Source: Massospora cicadina (Eukaryota > Entomophthoromycota > Entomophthoromycetes > Entomophthorales > Entomophthoraceae). From it: DNA of 64,000 nucleotides. Shown in pieces: positions 44,890 through 56,559 of the stretch. The translations under genes and the position numbers were made by a program. Location: the NCBI GenBank assembly GCA_022478985.1, contig JAKSZP010012122.1:1-64000 (forward strand). The letters run 5' to 3'. How positions within the stretch are numbered: the stretch's first letter is position 1; each line of letters opens with the position of its first letter. Below the pieces are notes generated by a model that saw nothing but the letters and a program-made list of their open reading frames with translations, did not search any database and was not told the origin of the DNA.

Positions 44890-46480
44890 TGCTATGGAAG
44901 GGATGTCTGACCATCAAAAAAGTAAAGACATCTTCCCTTTCTTAAGCCACATGGCTCAAGAGGTAATAGTTCCTCAAATGCATAGCCTTAGTACCTGGGT
45001 GGAAGTTAAAGAAGCGCTTACTGAGAAATTTAGATCAACGCAGAGTTTAAGAAGGAGCAATCAGTCTTTTATGGCCTTGGTATGAAAAAGGCATAATTGG
45101 TTGCTAAATTTTGTTTGTTGCTTCTATAAGGCCGCCCAGCCGCTGTACTTGCAAAAATGCTATCTCTTGACGACGCCATTTCTTCTGTTCTGACTATTAT
45201 AGCTTCTCATCTTTCCTTATCCAGGTATATTATCTCTGTGAAACATTTCCTCCGGAATGTTTATGATATAAGGAGGCATTATTGGATTTTGAGGAATCCC
45301 ATCAAGTTGAGACTACCCACGGAGTTGTGCTGAGCCCCAAGTCTTAATTATTGAGGCTCTACCCTCTACAGCTTAGCAGAAGGAGTTCACGACGACTTCC
45401 ATGGGCCCTATTGTGCTTTTTAATATCATGAAGCCTTCTTCTGTGGGGAAAGTCCAAATAAAATTTACTCCGCCACGTAAGGTTAACAAGAAGGGTCCAT
45501 GGGTGACAGGGGCGCGCTCCCTTCCGTCACCTGCACCTCAAGTCCACCCTATAACATCAGTTGAAACCTCGCCTCATCTTTGCTCCACTCTAAAGGGTTT
45601 ATCCTTTTGGCTCCACCATCACGTCCCTATAAGTGGCAGTCCATAAAGTCCTCAGAATCTTCACCAGCTGAGCGCCTATGGAACACTCCTCTCCAGGAGC
45701 ATACAAAAGTCTCTGAAGCTCCAACAATTTCCTAAAGGTCAAAAGGATAGGTGAGCCCCAAAATGACATCCACTGCGACAGGAGAGACTGTCTCCCACCC
45801 CCTATTATTGAACCTCTGAGGTGCATTTAAAACCCCTCTGACGATGAAGCTGAAGGGGATGTAAAGAGTCTGGACATTATGTCCTAGGAGCCCAGTTGAA
45901 GTTTAGATACTGGATATGTTAAACCCTGAAGAGTTGATATGGCCATGATATCCAGAAGAACCTATCTTTGTCAAGTGCTGAGGTGTTCTGAGTTAATTGA
46001 TACCTCCAGAGATGCAGAACAGGTTATTGCCATGCTGGTCCTATCTACTCAGCGTGTTCACATGCTACAATCTATTAAAGATAAGTACCCTGACACCGCT
46101 CACAGGCTTGCTTCCACTTTCCATATTAAGGAAGTTCTAGCTATATCCCCTAACCTCTGGGGAACCCTGATCAAGGTGTAGGTCATCATCAACGGAGTAC
46201 ATGTAAGTCTATAGACCCAACCTCTTAGGTTAGATCAGGAAAAACCCCCTTTTAGGAAGAAAAAGGGACCTAATGCCCCTGTAAAGCCCTTGGGTCAACT
46301 GGGGGACTTGGTTCATGTGATTGTTGAACGTTGTGTCACTGCATTAACACCAAAAACACCACCAAAGTATCCCATTTGGCTGTTTCTTCTCTGGTTGAAG
46401 GATAAAAGAGGTCTGTAAAGAGGCTATACAGGCCAGAAGCCTTCAACAGCATCTTCCCCTCCCACTGAGCCCCACTCCAC
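44890..46480 (+). pseudogene. G4 Gag
   Basis: The plus frame 44,894-45,085 has the capsid-like signature MHSLSTWVEVKEALTEKF with QSLRRSNQSF behind it. Later pieces are 45,401-45,646 (Pro/Lys-rich) and 45,939-46,181 (DAEQVIAMLVLSTQR, KDKYPDTAHRLA). No zinc knuckle and no clear Gly-X-Y run was found, which differs from G1 to G3. Several frame breaks. Confidence 0.5.
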
Positions 46481-47925
46481 CATTTTTTACATCCTTGGAA
46501 AAGAATAAAATGGGCCTCAAAACTCAGGAAAGGGTTCCTGAGTCAGGAAACCTGGTCTGGGACACGGAATTTGAAATCCTGGGTCTGGGAAAGCCAATAT
46601 GAGTCAGAAATTCACTTTCAGGAAATTTTAGAAAATCTTTTAAAAATTCGTCAGAATTGACCCTGGTGGAACCCAGTTCAGCCACTCCTTCAATATGAGT
46701 AAATTTTTTTTGTTTTGATTGGTGAGGGTCCCTCCCCGGCGGATCCAATGATTAAATTGCCAGAGCTTTTATGACCTTTGCATAAGGCTCTTACAAAGCT
46801 TAAACCCAGGCTGAGTACCCATAAGTATGTCAGCTACCGCTGCCTAAAAAATGTACCCATGGCCCCCTTTTCCCCATTTCGCATATACAAGGCAACTGCC
46901 TCTGTAAGGAGCAGTTGTCAGTCCATTTTCACTTTTAAGTTTAATTAAACTATTCCCACCCAAACTTTCTCTGCGAGCTCCATCACTTTCTTCAATATAC
47001 TTTTACTTAACCCAGCAAAGTATGCAGTGATCTGCGTCCTAGTGCTGATGGTCGTTGAGTGGGCCCTCCAAGGCATCAATCTGGTGGCCCACCAAATGGT
47101 GATTGTGATCCAAGAATTTGCCACAAGCCTATGACGCCAATCCACTGCTTCTGAAGAGTTTTCAGATCTGCTGAGCTCTTCACAATGACCTGTTTACCAT
47201 TTGGCACCCGGCGGACCAGCTTTGGGTCCACCTCCCACTCTACAAAATAATTGGAGAATTTGACCTAATCCGCCTCGCCAATCTGCGGGTGGTTCATCAC
47301 AATTTGGGTGGAGTGAGGCCATCTCTGCTAATCACGATTCTCCATTTGGAGGTGAGGGCTCACCATTCACACAACTGCAAGGTGGCGACCAGGCACCATA
47401 CCATCCAGGCCATCCCGCTGAGGTCCAATCAGCTCAAATCAATTTGAGAAATTAATCCGCCATGATGGCGATGCACCCAACTTCTCTACCCAACCTGAAA
47501 CCTCTCAATGGATGCAAGACAAGGCCCAAGGCCTCCCAATGGTTGGATAATTTGATTCAATTCGTGAATCTGACCAGCATTTTAAAAATTTTGAAAACTT
47601 TTATGATTTTTAAAATGTTTATGATGATCAGTCCAAGATGGTTGGGAAAATAAAGCCAAAGGTCACCAACTGTAAAAGCAGGAGGATTTGTCATCCTCCT
47701 TGCCTCTCCCACCCTTGATGGATGTCCCAGCAAGACCCGCAGTTGCCCCATTGCAGCCATTTGGTTTGCCATGGGGGCCTTTGGTATGTTTAATAACTTT
47801 TATTTCCCTCACCATAATAATAGGGGATCTCTCCTACAACTGTTCATAACTGCTATGCCCTTGGCATTCTGGGCTTTCCACTGGGCTGTAACACACCCAG
47901 ATTGGAAGCCCAGTCTTACTTTAAT
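46480..47925. other. Unexplained 1.4 kb stretch inside G4
   Basis: Lies between G4 Gag and protease. The distance from primer site to protease is 3.4 kb here and about 2.4 kb in G1, so an insertion is likely. It is GC-richer in 46,940-47,560. A minus-strand frame 46,524-46,748 contains Phe-Pro-x-Ser repeats (EFLTHIGFPRPRISNS). A plus-strand stretch near 47,190-47,430 is Gly/Pro/Gln-rich (APGGPALGPPPTLQN, FTQLQGGDQAPYHPG). No clear terminal repeats or target duplication found. Confidence 0.35.
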
Positions 47926-47936
47926 CAGCAGATTCC

Positions 47937-48420
47937 ATGACAGCACAGGTCCTGGCTATCCTTGACACTGGTTCCCCAGTTAAAGTTGTTTCCTCCAAAC
48001 TAATTAAGAAAACTGAGCTGGCCCCTGATTTAGAATATACCCAATATTTTGAAACTTCAGTGACAAACATCACTTGCGCTATTGGGGCATACTCCTCTTT
48101 ACCTATCAATAAGAGAAGCTTATCCTGTCCGCCCTGGCTGTGGCCTTGTCTAGTAATACATATTTTTGCTCATTGGTACTCAATTTATGGTCGAGTATGA
48201 TGAAATCATCAAACTGTAATAATAGCTATCTCCCCTTTCTTAATTATGAGGTTCCTCTGGTTCTAACCAACAACAAACTTAACAATAAAGAATATGTTTG
48301 CTCAGTTGAGTACCCATCCTCTCCTTATCTTTACACTATACAACGGTGGGTCAAAATACAAAGAAGTTTTTGGAATCTATGGATGCACTAGAGGGCATTC
48401 CCTTTTATGCATCGGAAGAG
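47937..48420 (+). pseudogene. G4 aspartic protease and linker
   Basis: The reading MTAQVLAILDTGSPVKVVSS with intact Asp-Thr-Gly marks the retropepsin active site. Downstream the frame shifts and the linker reads NYEVPLVL, parallel to GYQVPLIL in G1. The protein would mature Gag-Pol. Confidence 0.7.
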
Positions 48421-48749
48421 GTACTAGTAAAGGTTGGTTAACAAAGGGTGATTGACACCAAGGTTACCTTGAAAATCCTCGTAAAAGTTTATTGCACATA
48501 ACCAGCATTGATGGGATAAGTCCTTTAGAATCTTGAGTAGTGCAATGCATACTATACCCAGCCTATCAGACCTAACAATATCCTACTAGGGAATCTTACC
48601 AGTAAGGACCTGATTGTAAAGAAACATCAGGAGATTAAAAAAGCCTGCTGATTCCAGTTGAGTACATTAGACAACTCCATTGTATTTGGTCTATGTTATA
48701 GATGGGGTTACCTGCTGATCAATTGTTATGCACTTTACCTAACATTAAA

Positions 48750-49390
48750 AATTTCTAATGAACTATACCCACTGAAATTGAAAAGGTTCACACTTTACTG
48801 GAGTCCTACAGTGACATCTTTCTAAATCTGATATCTGACTATGGGCACATGAAGGATTGAAGCAACACCATTGATGTTGGTGATGCCCGCCCTATCCAAT
48901 ACAAAACCTAGAAGAAATCAAAAGTCTAGGAGCATCAGTTGAGTACAGAGCTTAAAAAGTTACTGGACGCTAAGTTTCTGTTGAGTTACCAAAGCCCTTA
49001 GTCGTCTCCTTTCTTGCTTATATAGAAGAAGAATTAAGGTCATCAGGTATTTATGTGTTACTGCAAATTACACAATCTCACAAAAAAGGATAGCTATCCT
49101 AAACCACAAATCAATAATGCTCTGGCCCGACTCTCTGAATCAAAGGTCTTTTCACACTATGGATTTAGGCTATCAGATACTGGCAGATGGACTTTTTTTT
49201 TTCTACAAGACCGGGAGAAATGTGCTCTTATCTGCAGCAAAGGCCTATTTCAACTCACTTGGCTACCCCAGGGGTTGTGCAATGTGCCTGCAACTTTTCA
49301 GCGAGCCATGGATCACATTTTGCAGGATCATAAGCTGAGTTGTGTGATAGTCTATCTTGATGATATCAGTTTTTTCCAAAACTTTTAGAA
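48750..49390 (+). pseudogene. G4 reverse transcriptase core
   Basis: Landmarks: IEKVHTLLESYSDIF, then SPFLLI-stop-KKN, MCYCKLHNLTKKDSYP (with Lys-Asp-Ser-Tyr-Pro in the usual place), LARLSESKVFSHYGFRL, REKCALICSKGLFQLTWLP, QGLCNVPATFQRAMD and VIVYLDDISFF. The YLDD catalytic box is intact (about 49,355-49,366). Open from 49,053 to 49,388. Stops upstream and downstream disrupt pol. Confidence 0.8.
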
Positions 49391-49689
49391 AGCATATCAC
49401 GCATCTAAAGGAAGCTTTAATGCTTGCGTACTTATAACACTAAGCTGAAGCCCTCGAAATGTACCTATTTCCAGAGGAAATGATTTTTTTGGATACACCA
49501 ACTCACAAGCTGGGATTCAACATCTCTGATATAAGGTTGTAGCTATATCCAAGATGCCTTCGCCTAAAATCTTTGCGATATCCAGTATTTCTGGGAATGA
49601 TGGGGCATTACCATCAATTCATCCCAAGATTTGCCCAGCTCAGTGAGCCCCTTGTACTTCTCTTGGCCAAAAACACTCCTTTCTATTGG

Positions 49690-50165
49690 GGTGCTAGCAA
49701 AAGGATGCGTTTAAGACAATGAAGTATTTGCTGCAACAAAGACTTATTCTACGCTACCCAGACTATGGTAAACCCTTCATTCTGTTTACTAACGCCTCTA
49801 ACTAAGTTGTTGGAGCTATCTTGGCTCAACTGGATGAGCATAGTTTTGTTCATACTGTTTCCTACTTCATTAAGATGCTATCAAAAAATTGAACGCAACT
49901 ATAGCGTCATCAAGAAGGAGTCTTTTCTGTCTTGATCGCTGTAAAAACTACCGCCCTTTTTTATATGGGACTTTGTCTAAAGTTATTATTGACCACTCCT
50001 CTTTAAAGTTACAAAATATGAAGCATCCCACTATAGGGTTGACTCATTGGGACTTGAAGCTACAATATTATGATATGACAATTGAGCATCAAGCTGGAAC
50101 CTGTCACATTAATGTTAATGTGTTGACTCAGCTGCCTATCCTTCACTTAGACAATAGTGAAGCTT
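49690..50165 (+). pseudogene. G4 RNase H domain
   Basis: LFTNASN-stop-VVGAILAQLDEHS (usual TDASDYAVGA), then the segment with FSVLIAVKTTALF in one frame and the piece 49,889-50,167 in another (IIDHSSLKLQNMKHP, HWDLKLQYYDMTIEHQAGT, LTQLPI). Order is as in other gypsy elements. One catalytic Asp is changed to Asn. Confidence 0.7.
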
Positions 50166-50329
50166 AGAGGTAACATGACCTCCTAATGACCCCCAAGGCT
50201 TGGGATGATGAGGATAAACCCGTACAGAATGTGCTAGATTGACGCCCCTGCAACACAAAAGTGGAGAGTCAAAGTTATACAAAAAGGTGGGGCAATTTGA
50301 CTGCCCTATCTCAGACCTTCAGAGCGAGT

Positions 50330-51350
50330 ACCTGTAATCATGGAGTCCCATTATATCCAAGGGCATGGCGGATTATGAAAAACTTATGAGTGGGTTAAAG
50401 AATGATACTACTGGGAGGGAGCCATGGTTTCAATTATTGAATTCCTGGATGCCTATCTGACCTGCAAAAAGCAATCCAGCTTCAAAACAAAGCATCAATA
50501 CCAATCTTTTACTCCTCAAAAACCCTTATACACGATAAGCCTAGAAGTGGTGGTCCCCTATCTCTGACTACCAGTGGGAATTGGTACATAATAGTATAAA
50601 AGTGATCATTTTACCATATGAGTCGAAACTGCGGCTCTCCCAGCTCAAACTTAAAAAGCTACATTCACTTATCTTCACCAGTGTATCTTCACTCACCATG
50701 GTTGCCTCATTTTCTACTCTGTGAAAATGATAAAAACTTCACCTCCAGAGTGGTTAAGAACCTAGCTAACTCCATGGGAGTGCAACAACTCTTCTTGGCC
50801 CCATATAATCCTTCTATAAACGGTACCTTAGAAAGAGCCAATGGAACCCTGGTCTCTATATTACAAAAAATGACCACTACATACCTTCTCAACTGGGATC
50901 ACTACTTGCTTAGTGCCCTCATGGCCTATTGTATCAGTTATCATCAAATTCTCATAATGTCCCCTTTTTACATGTTGTATGAATGTGGACCTGGAACAAC
51001 TGATTTATTAGCTAAAGATATGTTTTCTGCTAGGTCTGATGTTTAGAACTAGCCATGAGGAAATTGGCCAAGCACATCTTCCAACTACTTTCTGAATCTA
51101 TGACTAATTTAGAAAAACTGTCACAAAGGAGGGCCAAGCAGATTATGAGCTCAGGCCACATCTTCCAACTTTCAAGTATTAGACTTGGTACTATACTATC
51201 ACAACCGTATCCCTTTAATAAGTGAGAAGCTTGGCTCCATTTGGGAAGGCCCCTTCATTGTCACTTATAATAGGGGTGATGAATATTCCATCAAGTCTCT
51301 TGAAACTGGGGTCACTATTGATAGAGTCCATAGATGATCCTTACGCCCTT
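50330..51350 (+). pseudogene. G4 integrase
   Basis: The zinc-binding part reads HYIQGHGGL, then YYWEGAM and YLTCKKQ (one Cys replaced by Tyr). The core: LLCENDKNFTSRVVKNLANS, in which the second catalytic Asp appears as Glu, and PYNPSINGTLERANGTLVS with the Glu intact (50,618-51,046). The C-terminal domain reads YYHNRIPLISEKLGSIWEGP and DRVHR (51,185-51,335). No chromodomain follows. Confidence 0.75.
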
Positions 51351-51384
51351 ATTCTCCCCCCTCCAACGTTCTTATAGGTGGTAA

Positions 51385-52192
51385 TGTCAGACAATTAAGC
51401 GCCTGGCTAGTTTAAAAGAATGTTTTGGTGGAAAATGGGTTCGGAACTCAATAATACATTACAGTCAAGTTCTCAGCAAAATTTTTTCAATCAGAGGAAT
51501 GCTTTTACTCTTTCCATTCAGTTGAAACCTTTGATTAAGTTGGCGAGGGCACTGTAAAACCCTGGAGGAATAGGCGTGCTGAATCAGAAGTCCACCCACG
51601 CCCAACCATGAGCTTAGCTCAGTTTCTAAGAAAACCAACCCCCTTTTATAGACTTGAAGGGGTCTAGGGAGGCAAAAAAAATTATATACACCAATCATCC
51701 TTTAGAGCATCAGGTAATTGGCTGAGGCAAAAACCTGGTTCAGACGTGTGATTGAATTAAATTTATATAGACTTTACCGCGTGGTTTCCTCATGCCTCTC
51801 ATTGACTCATCCTTCAAACTAATTTAAGTTGATGGGATGCCCCTTTTGAGAGTTCTGTTAGACTACATCATCATTTTCCTAAATCAAGCCCCTCTTTGCC
51901 TATTATGAATTCTGACGCCCTTCTCAGTTTTAGCCTCAACTCACCTTATATATTTAAAAGCTAATATAACATAGAGGATAGCTTTTTACCCTTAGTATAG
52001 AACTTAATAAAAATATTATACAATCCTAGATCTTATTATTACTAAATTAGTATACTTAAAACTCAATTTGTGGTTAGTTTCACCATAAACCTTTATTAGC
52101 AGCAAAGAGTTTTGAGACTCCAGTGACTGATAAATCTCTTGCACTCCTGTACAAAAGCACTGGCGCTCATTATCCCTGCCAGAATTCCAACA
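51385..52192 (+). repeat. G4 3' LTR
   Basis: 808 bp, from TGTCAGACAATTAAG to AGAATTCCAACA. Sense TATATATTTAAAAG at about 51,946-51,959 and AATAAA at 52,007-52,012 lie 250 and 185 nt before the end. The antisense TATA-like box CCTTTTATAG is at 51,642-51,651. Confidence 0.85.
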
Positions 52193-53120
52193 CATTTGGC
52201 AGATGAAAGATGTGTAATGGTCTATTCTCTAAAGATTGAGCCTCTTTCTCTTCTGCTCACCACCCTAGAGTTGGTATGGAAAGTTCAGGAGGTTTATCAG
52301 AAGACGGCGGTGGTCAGCAGCCATTGCCAGCAGATGGGTGGCAGTAATGTGCCTGAAAGGTTCCCTCTGCCTGCTCATGTTTCATTAACAGAAATTATCT
52401 AGTAGTTAGTGATATTAAATTAATTGAGTCACACTCAGACTCAAAAGTACCCATCTGCCCTTCCCTGCTAGCGTTATTACAAACAAGCCTGTCCCCAACA
52501 GGTATGGTAGCAATGAAACCCTTCCTGACTTGATGGAACAAGAAATATGTGGCCTGCTGAAGCGCAACCCGCTCTCTGCTGGAGGAGTCATTATCATCAC
52601 GCCAATCATGATTGCGGTGGAAGGAATACTTTCACTAGAAAATTTAATATCAATCCAACTGGGAAGGTTAGATCTGAGTCAGAATCAGCTTTTATTCTAG
52701 AATGTTGATCTGTCATAATCAAACTGCAAAATATGCCCTCAACAGTAGTGCACTTAGTCTCTGTTCCCCATTCAGCAAGCATATAGACCAGTGATCTCCT
52801 ACAATACCGCTGTCACTCTATTTTTCCCTTCCCATTAATCTTAGTTGATTAAAAACACCTTAAAAATCCAATTTCATTGGTGTCTTTACCAAAGTTTACT
52901 AAACACCTAGTGGATATGATTTAAATCTTGGAATCCCAGGTTGGGGTTCGCAGTTAACCTAATTTCTTTGAATTCCACTATATGGATGGTTGTATGGGAC
53001 CACCTAGTGCTAAAATACTATATGTATGGTTATACTGGAGGTATTCTTACTGGTTCTCTAGGCGACTCATCCTTTGTGCCAACGAGATCTTATTATTTTA
53101 TCAGCACGCTCCATGACAAA
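52193..53120 (+). repeat. 0.9 kb direct repeat, copy 1 (main part), upstream of G5
   Basis: Aligns with 58,057-58,943 over its length, for example AAGATTG, GCTCACCACCC, AGAGTTGGT, ATCAGCACGC and CCATGACA. The start contains a coding-like piece, TTLELVWKVQEVYQKTAVVS. Two copies in the same orientation bracket the G5 coding region, so they are either LTRs of about 1 kb or a tandemly repeated internal segment. No primer site was seen at its right end, which argues against a simple LTR. Confidence 0.55.
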
Positions 53121-53640
53121 ATTGAGCGGCCCCAATTCTTATCCTTCTCCACTTTTCTTTGTAAATGGGGCGCTGCGTTGGGATTGTGTCAATAATGGAT
53201 GACCTGTTCTTTGGATAGAGCTTTACGCCACAGTTAGGGAGTATCTCATAACCTAGACCATGATGAGGTTTCATCCTGTACTGCATGTGGAAGAGCTTGG
53301 TCCCTATTTCTCCCTATGCCCTGGTCAGCTTGAATGAATCGCAAGTAGAGGTGTTGTTTATTCCTGTTGCCACTTTCCAGCCTCCCCAATCCGCTGTTCT
53401 GGGCTCTGGTGATGGTATTTGAGCAGTTGATTTGGATGCTCAATGGTAACTAATGTATTTGAATCTATTAGGTGCCTTTGTTGTTTATTGTGCACCACCA
53501 AGGTGAAAGTTGTTCAGGTGGCCAGAGCAATGGTTTCTTATCCCAAAGATAACCTGACAGATATTCTGGGTAAATAACCCCCAGTTATGTCTCATAATGT
53601 GGCTAATAAACAAAATTAGGCTTACTTTCTGTTACCTGTT

Positions 53641-53847
53641 GTGATCCATTTAGGCTTTCATGTGGTATCAGTTGAGGCTCTCTTGGATATGGGAGCAGAT
53701 GGTAAATTTATGATCTTACAGGTCAGCCAGGATTTGGATCTAGATCTTGACGTAGGGTCCTTGATATTGAGTGCATCATTGTCCTTGATGACTTGCTATG
53801 AAATGAGAAGCCCCATACCATTCTTAGTACTTAGTTTGTCTCTTTGA
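53641..53847 (+). pseudogene. G5 aspartic protease
   Basis: A 68-codon frame reads VVSVEALLDMGADGKFMI. Chromovirus proteases have ALIDSGATGNFI here; the Ser/Thr of the active site is changed to Met and Thr to Asp. Later residues are consistent with the retropepsin fold but short. Confidence 0.55.
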
Positions 53848-54044
53848 TCAGTTTACCGCCATGCCAAAATTTCTATTCCCCGTTACCCTTGGGGTTGTAT
53901 ATTGGCAGTGGCAACAGGTTAGTATCAACCTGGAACCTGACTTTTTGTCATTTTTGAATCTGATCATTATGTGAATTCCAGCTTATTAATGCCTATTCTA
54001 TTTCTAGAGCGGTGGGGTCGATGTTTTCAACCCCTTCCTGTCAA

Positions 54045-54900
54045 GAGAGTGTCTGTAACTCTCTCGTTCCCAGCAAGGTGATGTGGGATGCAAACCCACA
54101 TTGCTAGGGAACTAGCCGCTAAGAGAATTGGAAATGAGGCACCTCAAATGGTGCCTGTGCAAAAGGTACCCCAGGCAAGGGTGTAAAGTGCAACATATAA
54201 TACCAAGTAAGTAAGAAACATCCCAGCTTGAGTGGACCCCAGAGGGGAGTCCATAATCAAGTGTATCTTGGCACTAGTATACTTGGGTGCCTCGATCTGG
54301 AGGGGACCTAAACGGCCCAAGAAAACACCTGGGATTTGGGTAAATTGTGATAAGAGATAGTGGCCCACATAGTTGGAAACCTCCCTGAAGAGATCCACCA
54401 CCAAGTTCGCCCAAGGAACCATTGAAAAAACGTAAAATAACGGGTAAATTTACTTAAGAAAGTTAACAAACGAGGAATGTTGGTCACAAAAAACATATTT
54501 AAAGTGAATCAGGGGAATTAAGGTTCTGTGGAAGTGCGCCCAAGCCTTGATGTTCCAATAAACAGACGCTTCCACCCATTTTTGTAAAATACACTGAAAG
54601 TGCCTTCACTCAAGTAATCAATTGAAGCCGTATTTTACCTGAACTTAAAATTTCATAAATTGAACGGGATTTGAACCCTTGCTCTCCAATTAACCAAATT
54701 GAACCATCTTTGTTTGTAACGTAAATCGTTTGTTTAAGTGCCTGGGCTGAGATAAGAGGCTGGGCATTTTGCACCCCATTAGTATCAACCTGGGCATGCT
54801 TGGCTTGCACCCAGCGTTGATCTAAGGTGTGTTTCAGGTCAGGAAGAGCCTGAAGTTTCACCTTCTAGGCCTCCTGTCGCCCAGCCTTATCTTTAGCATC
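54045..54900 (-). other. Stretch with hairpins and a tRNA-like piece between G5 protease and RT
   Basis: Holds nested hairpins at 54,066-54,156 and a tRNA-like A/B box pair at 54,667-54,696 (minus strand). Minus-strand open frames 54,144-54,422 and 54,610-54,861 match no known family. This region may be an insertion in G5 containing worn tRNA-derived sequence. Confidence 0.35.
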
Positions 54901-55139
54901 AGTTTTCACTATTAAGTCATCCAACCATGACACTTTCCCCACAGCATTGCTGGCGGACTTCAATTCCAACTTGGTCCAGTACAAGGACATTTTCAATATG
55001 GAAAAGGCTAAAAATCTTCTCTCCCACTTTGAGTATGATCAGGCCTTCCACCTGACAGTAAATTTAATGAACAATAACTAACCTCTGTACCCTTATACAA
55101 AGCTGAAATACAAAGTCCTGGAGGTGTGGTTAAATGTTA

Positions 55140-55800
55140 TGCTCGCAAAAGGGTGGATGTTTAAGTGCACCTCACATATTGCTTCTCCCGTATTTTTCGC
55201 TCAGAAGGCTGATGAAACGTTGCACTCCTTTACAGACTATTGTCATTAAAATAAAATTGTTGTTAGCATCCCTATTCCCTTCCCCTCAAGCAGACAATTA
55301 TCCAGGAGAATGTAAGTTCCCAAATGTTTTCAAAACTCAAGCTTGTGACTGCGTTCAACCAAATTAGTATGGCAGAAGGCCAGGAGTGGATTATGGCACT
55401 TTGTACCACAAAAGGAATCTTCTGGTTCCGCGTGATGCTTTCAGATTTTAAAATTCCCTGGCCACCACCTGGCGGATGATTAATAATGTACCTAGTGGCC
55501 TCCAGTTAACTTGCACAGTGGCATATGTTGAAGATATCCTAGTACATTACTCCATTCCTGAGCAGCATGATAAGGACCTGGAGATTGTGCTGGCTGTTTT
55601 GCACAAGGCAGATCTCTATATAAAACCATCCATCTGCAAGTTCTTCAGTAAGGAGGTTACCTTCCTATATAACTTGAACCTGAAGGATGGTTACACAATT
55701 CTTCCCAGCAATCTCAAGGCAATCCTCATGTGGCCCACCCTACCACCCAGAAACAGTTGCAGTGCTTCTTGGGAACAAAATTATCTCAAAGAAATTTTCC
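55140..55800 (+). pseudogene. G5 reverse transcriptase core
   Basis: In one frame: KGWMFKCTSHIASPVFFAQK, then DETLHSFTDYCH with a stop and NKI (the usual DGTLRFCVDYRALN). The frame 55,476-55,811 carries CTVAYVEDILVHYSIPEQH, LYIKPSICKFFSKEVTFL and DGYTILPSNLKAI. The catalytic box is YVED instead of YLDD, with one of the two Asp residues replaced by Glu. Confidence 0.75.
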
Positions 55801-55899
55801 CACCCTCTTGAAACTGGCTATCCCATTGCATCCCTTGATTAAATTGAATTCTCCATTTCAATGGACAGAGAAGCGCCAATGGGTGACCAACATCATCAA

Positions 55900-56140
55900 G
55901 AAGGTGCTTGTGGCACCACCTGCTCTTTGACATGATGACCCCACCAAGTCTTTTATCATAGCGTGTGACGACCCATTGGCTGCCATTGGGGCATTGCTGC
56001 TTCAAATGCATGATGGGTTAGAACATCTGGTCACATATTTTTTGCTCAAGTTTGCTTTGTCTGAAAATTTCTGAGCCATTTACAATAAAGAGTTGGCCGC
56101 CATTATAAGATCACAGACTTACTGGTGGTACCTCTGAAGG
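55900..56140 (+). pseudogene. G5 RNase H domain
   Basis: FIIACDDPLAAIGALLLQMH (usual VETDASDYAIGAVLSQ), then HLVTYFLLKFALSENF, a stop, and YNKELAAIIRS. These are the ordered landmarks of the domain. Confidence 0.65.
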
Positions 56141-56559
56141 GCACGCCCTATGAGATAATCATGCGGATGGATTATTAGGCCCTGATGTACCTCTGAAACC
56201 CCCAGAAGTTAGCACGCCAGCAGGCATTGGTGTTTCATGACTTGTGAAGCTTTAATTTTGAGTATGAGTTTATGAATGGGGTATTAGATAATTTACCTTA
56301 ATATGCAAGTTGCAACCCTTCCCTGAGTTTGATGAAGAATGAGACATAAGAGTTAATAATGGTGATCCCTTCTGCCCAGATTCTCACCATTACTCCTCTC
56401 AAAATTTCTTGGGCTTACTGGGCACTATATATGCCATTAATATCTTGGGTGCTGGTTGAACAGACCTCCTGCATGGAGGGGTAGTAGCTGCTCAACCAGT
56501 TTGGTGCGCAAGCCACAAACTCATTACTTGGTAATGGAAGCCAACTTATGTTCCATAGT

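Larger units (their letters stand above)
43771..52192 (+). mobile_element. Ty3/gypsy retrotransposon G4, complete
   Basis: Paired 808-bp LTRs with a primer site directly inside the left one and a weak purine tract before the right one. Gag (44,890-46,200), an unexplained 1.4 kb stretch, protease (47,937), RT with intact YLDD (49,053-49,388), RNase H (49,700-50,165) and integrase (50,330-51,350). It belongs to the same broad family as G1 and G3 by protein wording, but its LTR is different. It sits in a repeat whose uninterrupted copy at 58,040-58,060 reads across the insertion point (ATCCCATTTGG). Clean 5-bp duplications were not seen. Broken frames make it inactive, but it is the least decayed gypsy pol here. 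Confidence 0.85.

Noticed and set aside
46524..46748. Minus-strand frame with Phe-Pro-x-Ser repeats as a real gene
   Set aside because: The frame is short and arises from a locally repetitive segment (CTGAGTCAGGAAACC-like words). It is kept only as part of the unexplained stretch in G4.
54610..54861. 83-codon minus-strand frame as a protein gene
   Set aside because: Its C-terminal codons coincide with the tRNA-like A/B boxes and no homologous family is recognised; an RNA-derived origin is at least as likely.
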